From assembly GCA_964645585.1 (NCBI GenBank), contig CAZYAN010000012.1, positions 12,048 to 76,047 of the forward strand: DNA of 64,000 nt, given 5' to 3'. Numbering within the stretch: position 1 is the first letter of the stretch; each line of letters starts with the position of its first letter. Positions 42,464-50,640 of this stretch are shown here, piece by piece. The translations under genes were made by a program, and so were the position numbers. The DNA comes from DATGSL01 sp964645585 (lineage in GTDB: Bacteria > Verrucomicrobiota > Verrucomicrobiia > Opitutales > T3Sed10-336). Under the pieces are notes generated by a model. The model searched no databases. It worked only from the letters and a program-made list of their open reading frames with translations, and had not been told where the DNA came from.

Positions 42464-44098
42464 TTAGTCGAGATGATTTTCCAGGTCGGCGGCCGAGACG
42501 CTCGATTCGATTCCATCTGGCGGAACCTCGAGACCGGTAATCCAAACGAGGGCGTTCAGCGCGAGTTTGCGGAGATTGTCGTCGCCCCAGTTCACATGGG
42601 TGTGCCCGCCTGTAAAGCCGAAGCCGCGGCCGCCGTTCGGCCGTTCAAACGCCCAGGCGACCGTCTCGACGCGGCCCTTGCCGGCGACGATATGCTCATA
42701 TGGGCCCTTCGGATTGACGTACGGGCCGTCGCGAGTTTCATCGGGCGGCGTCGCCTGCAAAATCGGTGTAATTCCGGCACCGTCCTCGCGCAGCCGAATG
42801 TTGAAATACCATTCATCGCGGACGGAAAAAGGTTCCACGCCGCGAGTGATCGGGTGGTTGGGGAGGTTGCTGAATTCCGGCGTCCAGATCGGGTTGACGG
42901 AAAAGCCGGTTTCGTAATAGCCCCCAACCCATTCGAGAAACTCAGGCCCGCCGCGATCGGCGGGAACTTCGGTGGCGTAGTGAAAAAGAGCCAGGCCGAC
43001 ACCGCGATTCATCAGCCGCTGGAGGAGCGCGAGACGATCCTCTTGGATGGCCGGATGCCTGCCGCCGCCGTCCATAAAAAAGAGGATGCCGTCGGCGGTT
43101 TCCAAAACGGACGGATCGTTGGGCCAGCCATTGCGGACCGTTACGACCTCGAGTCCCGGAACCGATGCTAAGGCTTGAGCAAAAAGCTGGACGCCGGCGT
43201 TGTGCTCATGGGCGCCGCGTGCGTGACTCGGCCGGCCGGCGACGAGGACGAGGCGTTTTGCTTCGGCCGCTGAGGCAAATCCCGGGGCCGGAGATCCGTC
43301 GGCGGTGAGCTTTTGGGCGGTCCAGAGCAGACCGCGGGTGACGAGATCAAGGTATTCCTCTGTGGCGATTGTTTCGTTGTGGTGTCCGATGGTCGTTCCG
43401 AAAACACGGCCTTTACCGTAGGTGTTCGTCCAAGCCGTCAGATGGTACGCCTGCGTGTCGACGCCGAAGCTTCGTGCAAGAGGAGTCACGCGCGGTCCGG
43501 TTTCTTCGATGACATAGAGCTCGCCTTGCGGGGTATCCCACGACTCACCGGCTCGAAGCATGATTGGATGATCCGGCGCCAGGTTTTCGACGGCAAACGG
43601 GCGTTTGGCCTCGTGGCGCACCGTTCGGACGCCGAGTAGATCGCGCCACGTGTCAATTTCGGCGTCTCGAAACGTATGCATGGTGCAATGAAGGGCCACG
43701 GCCCCGACCCCCGCGCGGTGCGCCTTGGCGATGTTCTCGATGTAGGCGGCGTCGGTGATCCCGCTGAAGCAGACGTTGTAGACAACAACGTCGAATCCCG
43801 CGGCCCAGTCCGGCTGTTCGAGACGGGCGATCCGGTGGCGACCCCGCTCTTCCGTCGAGCCCTCGACGCCTTCCAAGACAATGGTCCAGTCGACATTGGC
43901 CCGCGCGGAAATCCCCTCGGCGAGCAGATCCTTCTGTGTGACGTAGTCGTGCCAGCCGCCGCCGGTCAGGAGTAGCGCCCGGATCGGTTCGGGCGGCTCG
44001 GATTGGGCGGACGCCCCGCGAGGTAAGAGCGCGACGGCGCTGGCGACGACGGCTAAGAAAAGCGAAGGTAAAGTGAGGTGTTTCGTCATGGGCTGCAA
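42464..44098 (-). CDS. Exported protein with two tandem ThuA-like domains
   Basis: A 544-residue protein with a signal peptide (MTKHLTLPSLFLAVVASAVA; ATG 44089 fits slightly better). The first ThuA domain (about 40-265) contains LLTGGGWHDYVTQ, ALHCTMHTFRDAE, and later GRVFGTTIGHHNETIA. The second (about 285-525) contains VLVAGRPSHARGAHEHNAG, LFFMDGGGRHPAI and GFGFTGGHTHVNWGDDNLRK. ThuA-like domains have a class I amidotransferase fold and are associated with catabolism of 3-keto-disaccharides. Tandem duplication in one exported protein is known in related bacteria, but its reaction is not established. It is co-oriented with the Gfo/Idh/MocA and isomerase genes. Confidence 0.85.
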   Translation of the reverse strand: MQPMTKHLTLPSLFLAVVASAVALLPRGASAQSEPPEPIRALLLTGGGWHDYVTQKDLLAEGISARANVDWTIVLEGVEGSTEERGRHRIARLEQPDWAAGFDVVVYNVCFSGITDAAYIENIAKAHRAGVGAVALHCTMHTFRDAEIDTWRDLLGVRTVRHEAKRPFAVENLAPDHPIMLRAGESWDTPQGELYVIEETGPRVTPLARSFGVDTQAYHLTAWTNTYGKGRVFGTTIGHHNETIATEEYLDLVTRGLLWTAQKLTADGSPAPGFASAAEAKRLVLVAGRPSHARGAHEHNAGVQLFAQALASVPGLEVVTVRNGWPNDPSVLETADGILFFMDGGGRHPAIQEDRLALLQRLMNRGVGLALFHYATEVPADRGGPEFLEWVGGYYETGFSVNPIWTPEFSNLPNHPITRGVEPFSVRDEWYFNIRLREDGAGITPILQATPPDETRDGPYVNPKGPYEHIVAGKGRVETVAWAFERPNGGRGFGFTGGHTHVNWGDDNLRKLALNALVWITGLEVPPDGIESSVSAADLENHLD

Positions 44099-44226
44099 GG
44101 GAGTTAGAGCAAAACTGAATCGAAGAGCAGAGGCAACGATTTATGGCTTCGGAGTAAGAGTCGGGACTTCAGCCCCATTTCTTTAGGTGCGAAAGCAACC
44201 ACGCTGACCTCACTTGACAGGATGCC

Positions 44227-45621
44227 TCATTCTCGGCTGGTCGGCAGACGCGGTTCGGCGAAGTCGGTTTCCATGTCGTAGGGTAATTCCCAATACCGCA
44301 GGCCGGACGAGTCGCCGAAGTACAGTTTGGAGATGCTCGGTTTGGACGAATCACCATCCGCCCAGAAAAAGAAAAACGGATCGGCCGCGTTGAGCGGTCG
44401 CCGGACATAGGTGTGATTGCGCACGCTGTTGACCGTGACCTGTCGAATCTTTTTCCACGTTTTGCCCTCGTCGCGGCTTTCCCAGAATTCGATCTCGCCG
44501 CCGGTGTGCCAGGCTTGCGGTCCCACGCCGGTGGGTCCGACGATCAGCCAGCGGTCGTCCTCGATGTAGAGACCGCCGAGATCGTAATTGTGGTCCGACC
44601 GGCAGACGATGCTGGTTTCCCATTCCGTGCCGTTCCAGCGGGTGATGCGCCAGAAGCGTGGTTCGTTCATCGGTCCCGGTTCATGTCCTTGGGAGGTTAA
44701 ATAAAGCAGGACCGGGTTGCCATTGCGGTCCCAGTTCAGATCGATGGTGTATTGAAAAAGACCTTGGTCGGCATAATTGATGACACGCGCGGGATTGTCG
44801 GGCTCAGAGAGCGGAAGGTCGAGGACGTGTCCGTCGACCGTCGTCCACGTAGTGCCCATATCGGTCGTCTGGACGTAGTAAAGATCGGTTCGACCGTCGG
44901 GCCGGCCGTTGATGTGACGATTGAAAAAGCTGCCGATTTTGCCGTTGTGATGTGAGCTCACCTGATAGTGCCCTTCGATACCGGCGAGTTTATGATCCTC
45001 GCTCCACGTGATGCCATCCGGACTCGTTTCCCAATAAAGTTCTCGACCGCGAGTGTACTTGGTGAATAAATGAATAAATCCTTTGCCAGGCACCCACCAC
45101 GGCTGCGGGTAGGTGAGCTCCTCTTCAGAAATCAATTCAAAATCGTCAGTGCTGTACGGTTCGGCGCTGCGATATTTAAAGCCGGGGCGGGCCCGGCCTC
45201 GACCGCTAATGAAGACCCAAATATAACCGTCTCCGTCAATGGAAATGCTCGGGTTATCGTGTGGATCGCGGACGCCTTGCTTGTCGTGTACAATTGTTGG
45301 ACGCGGGACGCGGTGTGCTTTGTGATCATAGTACGACGCCATGATGAGAAGATGATTCTCGCCGCGCTTTGTCCCGCCATAGACAAAGAAAGTTTTGTCC
45401 GCTTCTTCGGCGTAGATCGCTATCGGAATATGATTTGCTGTATACGTGCCGAGCCCGCCTGCATACTTGTCGCCGTACACGCCAGAATATTGTCCGAGTG
45501 TAAACCAAATGCCGCGATAGCCGTCGTCCTGGGGCGAAGCGTTCACGAGCCCGGCACTCGTGAAATACAGGACAAACAACAGGTGGCAGACGCGGTACAA
45601 GGAGGAGTTCAGCCGTTCCAT
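44227..45621 (-). CDS. Exported BNR-type beta-propeller protein
   Basis: The start MERLNSSLYRVCHLLFVLYF at 45621 gives a signal peptide; the longer frame is antisense-like. The 464-residue protein matches the BNR_4 propeller group: GYRGIWFTLGQYSG near the N-terminus, HDNPSISIDGDGYIWVFISG, TYPQPWWVPGKGFIHLFTKY, ELYWETSPDGITWSEDH and EFWESRDEGKTWKKI, where Asp-box (SxDxGxTW-like) turns recur. Propellers of this fold include sialidase-like enzymes and the PL24/PL25 ulvan lyases, so polysaccharide binding or cleavage is plausible. No lyase residues were verified. It is the first gene of the minus-strand glycan cluster. Confidence 0.8.
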   Translation of the reverse strand: MERLNSSLYRVCHLLFVLYFTSAGLVNASPQDDGYRGIWFTLGQYSGVYGDKYAGGLGTYTANHIPIAIYAEEADKTFFVYGGTKRGENHLLIMASYYDHKAHRVPRPTIVHDKQGVRDPHDNPSISIDGDGYIWVFISGRGRARPGFKYRSAEPYSTDDFELISEEELTYPQPWWVPGKGFIHLFTKYTRGRELYWETSPDGITWSEDHKLAGIEGHYQVSSHHNGKIGSFFNRHINGRPDGRTDLYYVQTTDMGTTWTTVDGHVLDLPLSEPDNPARVINYADQGLFQYTIDLNWDRNGNPVLLYLTSQGHEPGPMNEPRFWRITRWNGTEWETSIVCRSDHNYDLGGLYIEDDRWLIVGPTGVGPQAWHTGGEIEFWESRDEGKTWKKIRQVTVNSVRNHTYVRRPLNAADPFFFFWADGDSSKPSISKLYFGDSSGLRYWELPYDMETDFAEPRLPTSRE

Positions 45622-45713
45622 ATTCGTCGAGTGTGGTCGCGGAGGCTGGAATGTTCCAGAGAAAAAGGGCATCCGTCGAGCTGATCGCGTTCCGGATTTT
45701 TTCCGGCAGACGA

Positions 45714-46142
45714 CTAAGCGGGCATGGGGGCGAGCGGGAAGTTCAAGATTGCGGCTGCCTCCCTCATGCGGCGATCTCCAGTCACCAGAGGCCAATCTTG
45801 CGCCTGGTCACAAGCCGCAAGGTGAAGAGCATCCAGCGAGCGCAATGCGATGTCTGGATGGCAGGTTTCGAGGATTCGACGGGCGCGCTTTAAGACCGGC
45901 AATCCGAGCGGATGCAATTGAATTGCCTGATACGCAACCTGCCGTTCAAAGGCGGCCCACGCGCGGAGGCGCTGGGACGGAGTGATTGCGTTCAAGCGTT
46001 CCTTGGTCAACAGTGCTGAGCAAAACTCCGAACAGGCCAGCACCGAGGAAGAGACCTCTTCGCCGTCGGCCAGCGTTCCGTAAAACTCGCTGTCGGGCTC
46101 TCTGATGAAGAGTTTGACGAGAATCGACGTATCCAAATACAT
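45714..46142 (-). CDS. PIN-domain toxin, VapC type
   Basis: A 142-residue PIN domain with a full acidic site: Asp4 (MYLDTSILVK), Glu39 (CSEFCSALL), Asp104 (SLDALHLAA) and Asp123 (VTGDRRM). VapC toxins are ribonucleases that cut tRNA or rRNA when not held by the antitoxin. The start lies 3 bases after the antitoxin stop, so the two genes form one module. It is intact, unlike the PIN remnant near 7.6 kb. Confidence 0.88.
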   Translation of the reverse strand: MYLDTSILVKLFIREPDSEFYGTLADGEEVSSSVLACSEFCSALLTKERLNAITPSQRLRAWAAFERQVAYQAIQLHPLGLPVLKRARRILETCHPDIALRSLDALHLAACDQAQDWPLVTGDRRMREAAAILNFPLAPMPA

Positions 46143-46145
46143 GAT

Positions 46146-46463
46146 TCAGTCGCGCTCGTCCCGATTTTTCCGGATCAATTCATCGGCCGACGGTGCCGAT
46201 TCTCGCAACGGCATCGAAGCCAGCAGATCCCAATCCACCTTGAATGCCCGGCGGGGCGAATCCACGGGAACGAGCTTGGCTTTCGGGCGGCCATCGCTCG
46301 TGATGATAACCTCGTTGCCTTGCGCCGCCTGATCGAGCAGGCGGGACAAACCATCGCGCGCCGCGCGCACATTGACTACCGCGGGCGCGTCCGCTGTCGC
46401 CGATTCCCGGACCTCCAGCGACTTGCCCGGCTTCTTCCGGTATTTGGGCGTCTTCTTCGTCAT
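46146..46463 (-). CDS. Phd/YefM-type antitoxin
   Basis: The start MTKKTPKYRKKPGK at 46463 gives 105 residues. After a basic leader, VVNVRAARDGLSRLLDQAAQ is the DNA-binding and dimerisation core of the Phd/YefM fold, followed by EVIITSDGRPKAKLVPV. The C-terminal half (FKVDWDLLASMPLRE) is expected to fold only on binding the toxin. It should repress its own promoter; a perfect inverted repeat lies 10 bases upstream of its start. Confidence 0.88.
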   Translation of the reverse strand: MTKKTPKYRKKPGKSLEVRESATADAPAVVNVRAARDGLSRLLDQAAQGNEVIITSDGRPKAKLVPVDSPRRAFKVDWDLLASMPLRESAPSADELIRKNRDERD

Positions 46464-46472
46464 ATGAAGAAG

Positions 46473-46499
46473 TGTGGCGACAGGTAGCCACAATGTCAA
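46473..46499 (-). promoter_or_regulatory. Promoter and operator of the toxin-antitoxin module
   Basis: On the minus strand a consensus -35 box TTGACA (46499-46494) precedes the perfect repeat TGTGGC-N8-GCCACA (46473-46492), which would sit in the promoter spacer, just before the antitoxin ATG at 46463. This is the usual layout for autoregulation. The -10 box is weak. Confidence 0.55.
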
Positions 46500-46569
46500 C
46501 TCCGGAATCAAACGCGCGTGGCACGGATCGCCCGTGATCGCTAACCGGTTTCTTGGAGATCTCGAACAG

Positions 46570-48129
46570 CTACGCCGTTTTGCGCGTTTGCTCTTGTGAG
46601 GCGGGGCTCAGATCGTTTATAGCGGGGCCGGTGAGAACTTTCCCATGGGGGTCGAAGCGCGATCCGTGGCAGGGGCAGTCCCACGATTTTGTCTCGGCGT
46701 TCCAAGCGACAATGCAACCGAGGTGCGTGCAGGCTGCGGAATGTTGGTGAAAGGCTCCGGATTCGTCACGGTAGACGGCGATCTTCTTCGATCCACTCCG
46801 TACAATGGCTCCTGATCCCGGGCTGATCTCGTATTTCGAGCTTACTTCGCCGGAGCTGGCATAGGCGGTGTATTGCTTAGCGACGTTAAGGTTTTCTTGT
46901 ACAAAATGGGTTAATGCCCGCACCGGCTTCCGGGATGGATTATATAGCGCCTCCCAAGGATTCGAGCGGCCGAGAATCAGGTCCGAAATCAAGATTCCCG
47001 CGATCGTTCCGTGCGTCATACCCATGCCGGAATCGCCGGTTGCGATGAAGATATTCTCCGGGCCGCGGGGGTTTCGTCCGATATAGGCGAGACCGTCGAG
47101 TGTTTCGAGAACCTGTCCGCTCCACCGAAACGCGACCTCCTCGATCGCTGGAAACCGATGCCGCGCCCAAGCTTCGAGGCGAGCATAACGTTCCCCCGCG
47201 TCCGACGCTTGTCCGGTTTTGTGATCTTCTCCGCCGATGATCAACAGCTCTCGGCTGCTGTCCTCGGGATCGGCTTGCAGGCGCACGTAGTGATAGCTGT
47301 CGAGTGTATCCCAGCACAAGGCGTGGCTGAATGCGCCAGCTGGAACTCGTGCCGCAATGACGTAAGTCCGGTACGGATACAATTTCGTGTGCATCTTGTA
47401 ACGATCGTTGACCGGCGAATTCGTTGCAACAACCACCGCCCGCGTCCGAATTTCGCAGCCTTGCTTCGTGCGGACGGAGGCGACTGCACCGCCGCTAAAC
47501 TCGACGGCTGGCGTTCGGGCAAAGAAGTGAACACCGCGAGCAGCGGACCGTTCGACTAAAGCATGCAGGTAGCGGAGCGGATGAAAGTGAGCCTGATTCG
47601 GAAACCGTAAGCAGGGGCCTGAAAGAAAACCGCGCACGGGGGCCTGGGTCAGTTGTTCCACCGACTCCAGGCCCGCCCGGTGCGCGGCCCCCATTTCCTC
47701 CTCCAGCAGGCGTTCGGTTTCGCCGTCCGCCAAAAATAGATATCCGTCGAGCCGCTCAAAGTCGCAATCGATAGTCTGCTCGCGGACGGTTTCAGCGATA
47801 AAGTCGATCGCGCGCGAATGACTTTGAGCAGCGAGAACCGCGCCGTCAGTTCCGTGAAGGCGTTCGACTTCTGTGTACCCGTCGTCGATGGCGTTGGAGA
47901 GGTGAGCCGTGGTATGGCTGGTCTCGCCGGCGAGGAGCGGGCCGCGATCGATAAGCGCTACCGATTGGCCCTCACCGGCAAGAACAAATGCGGTGGTCAC
48001 GCCGGCAATTCCGCCGCCGACAATGCAGACGTCGACGGCGATGTCGCGCTGGAGCGATGCCGGTTCCGGAGACGCCGAGGGCGCGCGCCAGAGGGATTCA
48101 TGCTTCAAAGGTGACTGGTGCGCGGTCAT
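46570..48129 (-). CDS. FAD-dependent oxidoreductase with C-terminal Rieske domain
   Basis: The start MTAHQSPLKHESLWR at 48129 gives 519 residues. The FAD-binding motif is VDVCIVGGGIAGVTTAFVLA, followed by DAO-type segments TSHTTAHLSNAIDDGYTE and FIATGDSGMGMTHGTIAG. The last ~90 residues are a Rieske [2Fe-2S] domain with CTHLGCIV and CPCHGSRF, giving the two Cys/His pairs. This architecture is found in amine- or glycine-oxidase-like enzymes of many soil bacteria, often near stress genes. No signal peptide is present. It begins 40 bases after the SDR gene, so they are probably co-transcribed. Confidence 0.9.
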   Translation of the reverse strand: MTAHQSPLKHESLWRAPSASPEPASLQRDIAVDVCIVGGGIAGVTTAFVLAGEGQSVALIDRGPLLAGETSHTTAHLSNAIDDGYTEVERLHGTDGAVLAAQSHSRAIDFIAETVREQTIDCDFERLDGYLFLADGETERLLEEEMGAAHRAGLESVEQLTQAPVRGFLSGPCLRFPNQAHFHPLRYLHALVERSAARGVHFFARTPAVEFSGGAVASVRTKQGCEIRTRAVVVATNSPVNDRYKMHTKLYPYRTYVIAARVPAGAFSHALCWDTLDSYHYVRLQADPEDSSRELLIIGGEDHKTGQASDAGERYARLEAWARHRFPAIEEVAFRWSGQVLETLDGLAYIGRNPRGPENIFIATGDSGMGMTHGTIAGILISDLILGRSNPWEALYNPSRKPVRALTHFVQENLNVAKQYTAYASSGEVSSKYEISPGSGAIVRSGSKKIAVYRDESGAFHQHSAACTHLGCIVAWNAETKSWDCPCHGSRFDPHGKVLTGPAINDLSPASQEQTRKTA

Positions 48130-48169
48130 GGGATCGGGTATGGCTGGTGCTTCATCAGTTTCGTTGAGT

Positions 48170-49018
48170 TTAGCCGTTAACGACCGTTCCTCCATTCGGA
48201 TGCAGCACTTGCCCGGTCATATAGGAAGCGTCCTCGGAGGCGAGGAAGACGTAGGACGGTGCAACCTCTTCGGGCTGTCCGACCCGTCCGAGCGGCGCGC
48301 TCTTCCCGAATCCCTCGACCTCTTTCGCGTCGAAGCTCGACGGAATCAGCGGTGTCCAGATCGGTCCTGGTGCGACGGCGTTGACCCGGATGTTCTTTGC
48401 GGCGAGTGCCTGGGACAAAGACCGTGTGAAGGCGACAATCGCGCCTTTGGTCGCTGAGTAGTCGATCAGATTGGGTTTTCCTTTGTAGGCGGTGATCGAC
48501 GTCGTGTTGATGATCGAACTGCCCTCTGTCAGATGAGGGAGGGCTGCTTTCGTCAGGAAGAAGTGGGCGAAGATATTTGTTCGAAACGTCTTCACCAGTT
48601 GTTCCTCGCTGATGTCCATCAGGCTCGCTTGCGGGTATTGCACGGCGGCGTTATTGACGAGGATATCGAGGCGACCGAACTCCTCGATGGTTTTGGCTAC
48701 AAGATCGCGGCAATGCTTCTCGTTTCCGACATCGCCGGGAATGATCACGCACCGGCGGTTCTCGTTGGTGACGGCCTTTTCGGTTGCATGGGCATCTGTG
48801 TGTTCTTCGAGATAAGAAATGATAACGTCGGCACCCTCCCGGGCGAAGGCGATCGCAACCGCCCGTCCGATTCCGCTGTCGCCCCCGGTGATCAGCGCAA
48901 CCTTGCCGCGTAATTTGCCTGCGGCGGGAGCGCCGGCCTCGCTGGTCTTCGGCTCGGGCGTCATCTTTTCCTGTCTCCCTGGCTGGTGCTCCTGCTGCTG
49001 TTTCGGCGGCTGTTCCAT
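48170..49018 (-). CDS. Short-chain dehydrogenase/reductase (YghA-like)
   Basis: A 282-residue classical SDR of the extended-N-terminus kind. It has a Gln/Pro-rich leader, the cofactor site GGDSGIGRAVAIAFA, the NNAA motif, the serine in TTSITAY and the active-site pair YSATK, and a C-terminal ASYMTGQVLHPNGGTVV. The long leader and the motif order match general-stress SDRs such as YghA/YdaD. The substrate is unknown. It is the first gene before the Rieske-FAD oxidoreductase and diverges from the nicotinamidase gene. Confidence 0.9.
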   Translation of the reverse strand: MEQPPKQQQEHQPGRQEKMTPEPKTSEAGAPAAGKLRGKVALITGGDSGIGRAVAIAFAREGADVIISYLEEHTDAHATEKAVTNENRRCVIIPGDVGNEKHCRDLVAKTIEEFGRLDILVNNAAVQYPQASLMDISEEQLVKTFRTNIFAHFFLTKAALPHLTEGSSIINTTSITAYKGKPNLIDYSATKGAIVAFTRSLSQALAAKNIRVNAVAPGPIWTPLIPSSFDAKEVEGFGKSAPLGRVGQPEEVAPSYVFLASEDASYMTGQVLHPNGGTVVNG

Positions 49019-49333
49019 TCGATTTTCGGAAAGGGAAGCAGCGAACGTGCCAGCCTGGCGGACAGGAGGCGCGGCGGGTGAGGTTTGTCGGCGTCAATGC
49101 GAGCTTGGGGGAGCGAACGAGTGGGTTTGGTTGCGTTCTGCACGCGGGCGAAGCGGCGGGGTTGCGCATTGCAAAACGCGGTTTCTCGTGGACTGGCGAA
49201 ACGTGGAAGGGAGTCAGGACATGCCTGCGGCAGTGAAGTCCAGCCGGGGCGCATCCAGTCGACGAATCGGAGAGTTTCGATTTTTGTTCGATCCCGCGCT
49301 TGTCGCGGATATCGTTTCCGGTGGAACAGTGTG
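49019..49333. other. Divergent intergenic region without a gene
   Basis: This 315-base gap lies between the SDR and nicotinamidase genes. Frames run across it but show no recognisable domain, and an N-terminal extension of the nicotinamidase here is not protein-like. A small stem (ccgcg at 49294-49298 with cgcgg at 49304-49308) lies upstream of the nicotinamidase and may be part of its leader. Confidence 0.5.
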
Positions 49334-49963
49334 ATGAAAGCGATAATCGGTACGGATCCTCAGATTGATTTTTGTCCGGGCGGTGCGTTGGCCGTGGCGG
49401 ACGGAGACGCGGTGATTGAGCCAATCAACCGGATGTTTGAAGTGTTTCGCTGTCGTGTGCTGACGCAGGACAACCATCCTCCAGGCCACCTTTCGTTCGC
49501 TTCGTCCCATGAAGCAAAGCGTCCCTATGACCTTCTGCAGGTTGCGTACGGCGAGCAAATTCTCTGGCCGGACCATTGTGTGCAAGGCTCCCGCGGCGCG
49601 GAATTCCATCCGGACGTTGCCGTGGAGCGCGCCGATGTCATTATTCGCAAGGGGTTTCATCGCGAAATTGATTCGTATTCGGCCTTCTTTGAAAACGATC
49701 ACAAGACGTCGACCGGTCTTGCGGGATACCTGCGCGAGCGAGGAGTCACGACGGTTTATATCGCGGGACTGGCGTTTGATTTCTGTGTCGGCTGGTCAGC
49801 GCTTGACGCGCGCAAGCTCGGGTTTGATGCGGTAGTTGTCGAGGAGGCATGCCGCGCGATCGATGTCAACGACTCGGCGGCGAAGATGGCGCGCGATTTG
49901 AAGGAAGCCGGCTGCCGCGTCTGCACGGTTGAGGAAGCGCTGCGGGAAGCGCGGCAGGCGTAG
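49334..49963 (+). CDS. pncA: Nicotinamidase
   Basis: The start at 49334 (MKAIIGTDPQIDFCPGGAL) has GGTGGA 8 bases upstream. The 209-residue protein is a cysteine hydrolase with the catalytic triad Asp8, Lys106 (VIIRKGFH) and Cys151 (GLAFDFCVG), and the metal ligands Asp46, His48 and His52 (TQDNHPPGH) of true nicotinamidases. It converts nicotinamide to nicotinate for NAD salvage in the cytoplasm. Isochorismatase-type enzymes share the fold but lack this metal site. Confidence 0.88.
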   Translation: MKAIIGTDPQIDFCPGGALAVADGDAVIEPINRMFEVFRCRVLTQDNHPPGHLSFASSHEAKRPYDLLQVAYGEQILWPDHCVQGSRGAEFHPDVAVERADVIIRKGFHREIDSYSAFFENDHKTSTGLAGYLRERGVTTVYIAGLAFDFCVGWSALDARKLGFDAVVVEEACRAIDVNDSAAKMARDLKEAGCRVCTVEEALREARQA

Positions 49964-50042
49964 GCAGCGGGGACGGCTTGTCGCCTCCGCTGGCGCAGTC
50001 GCTAATCGCCGGCCGTCCCATGGACAGGCGGCTTCACTCACT

Positions 50043-50486
50043 TTACCCGTTGGAAACAGGTACGCCGGGCGATCTGCCGTGGTAGGTAACGATGGTGTGG
50101 AGGCGCCGTCCGATCGTTTCGGCGAGAGCGATCAATTCCTCGGCTTCCGGGGTGTTTAGATGGATACGGCAGTTTCGCCGCCACAGGTCGAGCCAGGCAT
50201 CAAAATGTTTTTGACCGAGCTGCAACGGAAGGTGTTTCAGCGGCATCGCGCCCCGATAAGTTGGCGGGCCACCGGTCGCCGTGCCCCAGAAATCGGCGAT
50301 ATTTGCGATGTGCGCCGGCCAGTCGGAAACTGTCGCGTTAAAGATCGGCCCGATCGTGTTATGCTGCCGCACATCGGCGTAAAAGTGATGCAGTAACGGA
50401 AGGATCCGTTCGCGTCCGCCGATCCGGTCAAAGAGGCTTTTTCGATCGGCAGGCACCGGATGACTGGCGTGTGGAGGTTCATTCAT
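50043..50486 (-). CDS. Truncated hemoglobin, group III-like
   Basis: A 147-residue protein (ATG 50486; upstream GTG and TTG codons are possible). The N-terminal FDRIGGRERILPLLHHFYAD, then IGPIFNATVSDWPAHI, FWGTATGGPPTYRGAM, and KHLPLQLGQKHFDAWLDLW match the group III truncated hemoglobins. The His in PLKHLPL is the likely proximal heme ligand. These bind oxygen or NO, or scavenge peroxide. It lies 154 bases downstream of the giant exported-protein operon on the same strand and may be independent of it. Confidence 0.88.
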   Translation of the reverse strand: MNEPPHASHPVPADRKSLFDRIGGRERILPLLHHFYADVRQHNTIGPIFNATVSDWPAHIANIADFWGTATGGPPTYRGAMPLKHLPLQLGQKHFDAWLDLWRRNCRIHLNTPEAEELIALAETIGRRLHTIVTYHGRSPGVPVSNG

Positions 50487-50522
50487 CACGCGCAAGGATA
50501 CGATATCTTACGCGATTTTCCA

Positions 50523-50610
50523 GCGTTCAAACGAACGCGGACAGATTTGCATCGGGCGGATGGGCACTGGGGTGAACCGTTCAACCGCCGCTGAATTGCG
50601 CGATTCAGCG
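50523..50610 (-). terminator. Pair of hairpins at the end of the giant operon
   Basis: CGCTGAAT (50589-50596) pairs perfectly with ATTCAGCG (50603-50610) over a 6-base loop, and gcgttc (50523-50528) pairs with gaacgc (50533-50538) over aaac. Both lie just downstream of the 1276-residue gene on the minus strand. Neither has a clear U-tract, so a Rho-dependent or processing role is also possible. Confidence 0.45.
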
Positions 50611-50640
50611 ACGGGTTTGGCTGGGTTCTCCCGGCTCTTG

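Noticed and set aside
49085..49333. N-terminal extension of the nicotinamidase
   Set aside because: The extra residues have no similarity to the family, and the start at 49334 gives the expected length and first strand.
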